From: Carallia brachiata
Lineage: Eukaryota; Streptophyta; Magnoliopsida; Malpighiales; Rhizophoraceae
Assembly (NCBI GenBank): GCA_021464245.1
Contig: JADCRB010000040.1
Location: 327,840 to 391,839, forward strand
DNA length: 64,000 nucleotides
Reading direction: 5' to 3'
Below the pieces are notes generated by a model, which ran no database searches, had not been told where the DNA came from, and saw only the letters and a list, made by a program, of their open reading frames with translations. Below, piece after piece: positions 59,211-64,000 of this stretch. Both the position numbers and the translations under genes were made by a program. Within the stretch, counting starts at the first letter, position 1; each line of letters opens with the position of its first letter.

Positions 59211-59293
59211 GTTAATTGAGAAAATGAGTGAGTGAGAAACTTCTTACGTGAGGGTGAGGTAAAACCAAAGTGCCCCTAAACACCATCCAAACT

Positions 59294-59987
59294 CATTTTG
59301 TATGGCTTTAGCCAGCTTTACCCACAACCACCTCCTAAGTTCACTGGTGAAAATTACACATAGTGGGCTGTTATGATGAGGACTTACTTGAGGGCTTTTG
59401 ACCTTTGGGAAGTAACTGAAAGTGGCATTAAACTAGCTCCCCTATAACCAAACCCAACCTTAGCTCAAATAATACATTACAGTGAGCAAGCTGCAAAAAA
59501 ATATAAAGCTCTTACCTACATTCAAACCTTAGTCACTAAACCCATATTCAACAGGATCATGGCCTGTGAATCAGCAAAAGAGGCTTGAGATAGGCTCAAA
59601 AAGGAGTATGGAGGCAATCAAAAGATAAGATCCATGCAGCTGCTTAACTTCAGAAGACAATTTGAAGTCTTGAAAATAAAGGAATCAGAGAGTGTCAAGG
59701 ATTATAGTGACAGGCTTCTCAAGGTTGTAAATCAAATTAGAGTTCTTGGGGAAGATTTCCCTAACAAGAACATTGTTCAAAAGGGTCTTGTGAGCATTCC
59801 AGAGAGGTTTGAATCCAAAATCTCCTCTCTGGAAGACTCAAGGGACCTTAACACCATCTCTTTGGGAGAATTGATAAGTGCACTTCAAGCCCAAGAGCAA
59901 AGGAGGCTTTTGAGAGAAGAAGTCACACCAGATACAGCTCTTCCAGCTCAATATAAGCAACAAGGATTTCAAAAAAGAAAGCAATGA
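59294..59987 (+). pseudogene. Copia gag (UBN2-like)
   Basis: Starts around FTGENYT with a stop (TAG) directly after it and a second one near PL*PNP. The UBN2 part is open from 59634: MQLLNFRRQFEVLKIKESES, then YSDRLLKVVNQIRVLG and ELISALQAQEQRR. The position of LRRQFE/FRRQFE matches the gag of the Copia at 43611, so the two belong to related lineages. Confidence 0.7.
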
Positions 59988-60009
59988 GGGAAGCAACATA
60001 GAAAGAACA

Positions 60010-61728
60010 ATGAAGCTGCCAAAGCAGAAGGTAGAAGGCAGTATGCTCATTGTGAGCATCGTAAAAAAACTAATCATGCTTCCGAGTCTTGCTGGAGAAG
60101 ACCTGACATTGTGTGCAAGGCTTGCAACAAAAAGGGTCATTAAAAAAAAATGCAAGAATAAGGATAAACAGAAGCAGGTTCAGCAGCAGAAGCCTCAAAC
60201 AACAAAGCAAGAGGCTCAAATTGCAGATGAGGATCAACAAGTTGAGGAGCATTTGTTTGCCGCAAACACTGGCTCAAATCAGCATTGTCTTGGCACTTGG
60301 CTAGTGGACAGTGGTTGTACAAACCACGTGTCCCCCAATCCTTCTGTCTTCAAATCACTTGACAGATCTTTTAAATCAAAAGTAAGGATTGCGAATGGTA
60401 AGTTGCTGCAAGCTCAAAGGAAGGGCATGGCTGCTGTTCAAACAAACACAAGTACAAAGATGATCTCTAATGTTTTGTTTGTTCCTAACATTAGTCAAAA
60501 TCTTCTTAGTGTTGGACAACTTTTGGAATAGGGTTTTGCCTTGTTGTTCAAAGACAAGTGCTGCAGTATTTATGCTTCTTCCAATGTTTTATTGATTTTT
60601 GTACCAATGAATGGGAAAAGCTTTCATTTGGATACAAGGGATGTGCATCACTTGGCCTTACCAGCAAGCTCAAATGACTCAGTCTTGTGGCACAAAAGAC
60701 TTGGCGACTTTCATTATGCAGGCATAGAATTGATGCAAAAGAAAAGGCTAGTCAGTGATTTGCCTATTGTTACTCAACCTAATTGTATTTGTAAAGCCTG
60801 TCAATTGGGCAAGCAGACGAGACTTCCATTCTCTAGTCAGTCCTCTTGAGCCAAAGAAAAACTAGAACTCATTTACTCTGACTTGTATGATCCCATGAAA
60901 ATTGACACTTTGGAAAGCAGCAAATACTATATCATCTTCATAGATGATTTCAGCAGGTTTTGTTGGATTTTCTTTCTCAAATCGAAATCTAAAGCTGTTG
61001 ATGTTTTCTTGAAGTTCAAGTTGTGGATTGAAAAGCAGTCAAGCTGCATGATTAAAGCCATCAAAACTAACAATGGCACTGAATTCACATCTGAGGCCTT
61101 TAAATCTATTTGCTCAACTGCTGGTATTCAACAACAGTTCACTACACCCTATTCCCATCAATAGAATGGGTTCAGTAAAAGGAAAAATAGAACCATTATG
61201 GACATAACTAGGTGTATGCTCAATAAAAAGGATCTTCCAAACAGGTTTTGGGCATGTGCAGCAGCTACTTCAATCTATCTGTTGAATAGACTTCTAACCA
61301 AAGCTCTTATCAAATCCACCCCATTTTCGGCTTAGTTTGGCTACAAGCCTTCATTGAGTCACCTAAGGGTGTTTGGGTGCATATGTTTTGCTCATGTGGC
61401 AGCTGATAAAAGGAGTAAGCTAGATCATAAAGCCTTGTTGTTGTTTTCATTGGCTATACAAACACACCTGGTAATTATAGGATATTTAATCCTATCACCA
61501 ACAAAATCTCTATTAGCAGAGATCTCAAATTCCATAAAGCTAAAAAGTGGAATTGGAGTAAAGCAGCTGCTGAACAAGTTCAAATGCAGAGCCCTGGAAA
61601 TATACAAGCCTTGGATCAATAATCAAACTCCTCTAATGATGAGGATATTGATGATTTGCCAATTAGAGGGACCAGATTACTTGCAGACATCTATGATAGA
61701 TGTAATGAAGATATCCATGAACCTGTAA
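60010..61728 (+). pseudogene. Copia zinc knuckle, protease and integrase, catalytically changed
   Basis: Knuckle VCKACNKKGH (its last Cys region is followed by a stop), protease WLVDSGCTNHV (60298-60330), GAG-pre-integrase WHKRLGDFHYAG..CKACQLGK (the usual GH is GD), and an integrase core with FIDDFSRF. The second catalytic Asp of RTDNG.EF is Asn here (KTNNGTEF), a stop lies before NGFSKRKNRT, and the third catalytic Glu of AERKNRT is Lys. Stops at 60531, 60849 and 61164. It is clearly dead as an integrase. Confidence 0.8.
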
Positions 61729-61851
61729 CTTACTAAAAAGCCTCTGAATCCCCAGAATATAGGAAAGCTATGCAGGCAAAGATCAATGCAATTAACAAGA
61801 ATGAGACTTGAATTTTAGTCTCTTAAACCAGCAAACAAAAAGCCAGTAGCA

Positions 61852-63081
61852 GTGAAGCGGATTTTCAGGCTTAAACTTAATTCAGATGGATCAATCAACA
61901 AGTGCAAAGCAAAACTTGTTGCAAAAGGATTCTCGCAGCAACCAGGAGTAGACTATTTAGAAAATTTTGCTCCTGTTGCAAGGCTTGATACTTTCAAACT
62001 TCTTTTGGCAGTTGCTACACAAAAAGGGCTCTATGTACATCAACTAGATGTAAAATCAACTTTTCTAAATGGAGTGATCCAGGAGAAAATTTATGTCATT
62101 CAACCTGAAGGATATGTCAAAGAAGGAGAAGAGGATAAAGTTTACCTTCTCAAAAAGACTCTTTATGGCCTAAAACAGACTCCAAGAGCCTGGTATTCTA
62201 GAATCCATGATCACTTCCTCAAGTTGGGCTTCACCAGAAGTAGCAATGAAGTAACATTGTATGTCAAAATGGAGGGCACTCATTGTTTGTATGTCTCGTT
62301 GTATGTGGATGACATAATGATCATTGGACACTCTTTAAAGCTAATTGCTCAGTTCAAAAAGAACTTACAAGATCAATTTGAAATGACTGATCTTGGGGAG
62401 ATGAATTACTTCCTTGGATTTGAGGTGTTTCAATCCAATGCTGGTATTTTTATTAACCAGTCTAGGTATGCAAAGAGTGTACTCTCAAAGTTTAACATGC
62501 TTGAATGTAAAGGCTCATTTACTCCTCACACTCCTGGAATTAGGCTCTCAAAAGAAGATGGAACTCCAAAGGCCAATGACTCTTTGTATAGAAACCTTAT
62601 TGGATGTCTGCTCTATCTATCTGCCACAAGGGCTGATATTATGTATGTTGTAAGCTTACTATCTCGATTCATGCGCTCCCCAACTGAGACTCACTTTAAA
62701 GTTGCCAAGAGAGTTCTCAGGTACATTAAGAGATCAATGAAGCTGGGAATCATATTTAAGAGATTAAATGAGCTGAAGTTAGTGGGCTATAGTGACAGTG
62801 ATTGGGCAGGGTCAGTTGATGACTTAAGGAGCACTTCTGGTTATGTTTTTTCTCTGGGATCTAGAGTGTTCAATTGGAGCTCTAGAAAGCAACCCACAGT
62901 GGCTCAATCCACAACAGAGGCTAAGTATATAGCTGCAGCCTCCACTGTAAACCAAGCAATTTGGATAAGAAAAATCCTCTATGACTTGCAATTGGAACAA
63001 AGGGAACCGACAGTCATTTTCTGTGACAACCAGTCCACCATTGCCATCTCAAAGAACCACCTTGTGAGAAGCTCAAGATGA
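61852..63081 (+). pseudogene. Copia reverse transcriptase and truncated RNase H
   Basis: The 409-residue frame has RT motifs GFSQQPGVDYLENFAPVARL, LDVKSTFLNG, LYGLKQTPRAWY and YVDD (SLYVDDIMIIG, about 62302), then RNase H YSDSDWAGSVDDLRST, STTEAKYIAAAS and FCDNQSTIAIS. It ends early because about 46 bp present in the fragment at 58470-58520 are deleted at 63064-63070, removing the HGRTKHF segment. The 3' remainder (IADIMTKGLHK) is out of frame. Confidence 0.85.
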
Positions 63082-63215
63082 TGGTCAAAGTGAGCCTGGT
63101 CCATTGCAGTAGCAAAAATCAAATTGCAGACATTATGACTAAAGGCCTACACAAGCCAAGGTTTGAAGAACTAATAAGTGCATTAGGCATGCAAAATGTA
63201 AGCACCAAGGAGGAG

Positions 63216-63664
63216 TGAAGTTTCAAGTGGTGCTTCAATTTTGCAGGCCAGCTCAAAGTAATTTTGTTCCCTCCAATTCTTAGTGGCAGTTATAGCCGTT
63301 GAAAGTGATGAAGCTGGTCTGCTGAAGATGCTGCTGTAATTTAAAATAATTATGCATTTAAAAGCTTAAGAGCTTATGCTTAAGTGTAATCATTGTGTTT
63401 TGACAAGCTATCCTTGTTATAATTATATAGTTTGAATCTTAAGTTCAAATTTAAATTTCAAATGTAACAGCTAGTTACTTTCGCTGCCTTGTAATTTGCA
63501 ATTCTGATATACATATCAGAAAATGTATTAATGAAAGAGAATGAAGCCATATTTTGCAGCAACTTAATCTCTCTCTCTTTCTCTCTCATTTTCAGTTCTT
63601 CCTTTTGTTTTGTTGCAAGCATTTTCAAAACTAAGAACAGCTACACTTTGTCTCTAAACCAACA
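63216..63664 (+). repeat. 3' LTR
   Basis: 449 bp, TGAAGTTTC to AACCAACA, pairs with 58672-59122. It lacks the 56-bp duplication. Confidence 0.85.
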
Positions 63665-64000
63665 TGCTGACTATGATGAAGTGTCGTTGGAAAGCCTCCA
63701 ACTGCACCCAAACGTTAAAACATTAGAAATTCAATGCTACTGAGGTGTAAAGTTCCCAAATTGGTTTTCTTCCCTCACAAATCTGTCGGAGGTTGCACTT
63801 TCTCGTTGCCGTAGATGCAAGCAATTGCCACCTTTAGATTCAATCCATTCTCTAAAACACTTGAGTATTGATCAATTTCCTGGCTTGGAATACATAGATT
63901 GCAACGAAGACAATTGTTTTGGTAGTGAAAGAGGGCGAATTGAAGGAGAATCAACTTTCTTGCAATCCTTGAAGACTCTCCAGATAAAGGAGTGTCCAAA
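63665..64000 (+). pseudogene. LRR fragment of a second NLR copy, runs off the window
   Basis: Aligns from TGCTGACTATGATGAAGTG with 14357 onward of the NLR: ADYDEVSLESLQLHPNVKTL, EIQCY, a TGA stop where the first copy has CGA, GVKFPNWFSSLTNLSEV, CKQLPPLDSIHSLKH, DNCFGSERGRIEGESTF. The coiled coil, NB-ARC and first LRRs are missing; their place is taken by the Copia array. It continues beyond 64000, so later LRRs may exist. Orientation matches the upstream segment copy at 56822. Confidence 0.85.

Larger units (their letters stand above)
58672..63664 (+). mobile_element. Copia retrotransposon, complete structure but inactive
   Basis: LTRs at 58672-59122 and 63216-63664 (TGAAGTT..AACCAACA), primer site TGGTATCATAGC (59126-59137), polypurine tract AAGGAGGAG at 63207-63215. 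Coding order gag, CCHC, protease, integrase, RT, RNase H, with many in-frame stops. On the left the LTR is preceded by RNase H sequence of a second copy, and on the right by NLR sequence. No target duplication can be scored. Confidence 0.85.

Noticed and set aside
1..64000. CRISPR arrays, prokaryotic operons or a viral genome
   Set aside because: No regularly spaced repeats, ribosome-binding sites or viral gene order; all RT and integrase sequences belong to Copia or LINE elements.

Overview
The window looks like nuclear DNA of a flowering plant, most likely a eudicot. It is AT-rich and gene-poor, and it carries plant-type immune-receptor genes (a coiled-coil NB-ARC LRR gene and a Cf-9-like LRR receptor-like protein). 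Most of the rest is plant transposable elements: Copia LTR retrotransposons with initiator-Met tRNA primer sites, an L1-type LINE with a plant RNase H domain, tRNA-derived SINEs, a Helitron, hAT, PIF/Harbinger-like and other small TIR elements, and CT and AT microsatellites. The species cannot be told from the sequence alone.

Layout. 1-10.6 kb: AT-rich intergenic DNA with a PIF/Harbinger-like element (937-1972), a CCGGTT-rich TIR element (3983-4628) and a CACTA-like terminal repeat array ending at 5622. 10.6-15.5 kb: an NLR disease-resistance locus with its upstream region; the coding sequence reads clearly end to end but carries five -1 frameshifts. 15.5-23.3 kb: non-coding DNA, a TAA-flanked MITE, a Helitron (19620-22136) and a second CCGGTT element. 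23.3-29 kb: one LINE insertion with a 14-bp target duplication and an internal 5' inversion (twin priming). 29-37 kb: non-coding DNA, gene fragments (one resembling cinnamoyl-CoA reductase) and tandem repeats. 37.2-40.1 kb: an LRR receptor-like protein gene with one frameshift. 41.3-49.6 kb: a Copia element (43611-48898) nested in an older, deleted relative, whose LTR also carries a MITE. 52.5-56.8 kb: a decayed Copia on the minus strand, split by a hAT element with an 8-bp target duplication. 56.8-64 kb: remains of a second copy of the NLR locus. Its upstream region (56822-58213) and part of its LRR (63665 to the window end) are left, with a retroposed sequence and a Copia array between them in place of the NB-ARC part.

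How the parts relate. The NLR would be an intracellular immune sensor and the receptor-like protein a cell-surface one; they lie 22 kb apart and share no sequence that suggests joint regulation. The two copies of the NLR upstream region give a natural before/after comparison: two SINEs and a 29-bp tail insertion are present in copy 1 and absent from copy 2, while copy 2 has its own insertions. I found no convincing novel biological system. The strongest observations are the twin-primed LINE, the TE-gutted NLR paralogue, and the run of same-sign frameshifts in the NLR, which could be real decay or base-calling error.
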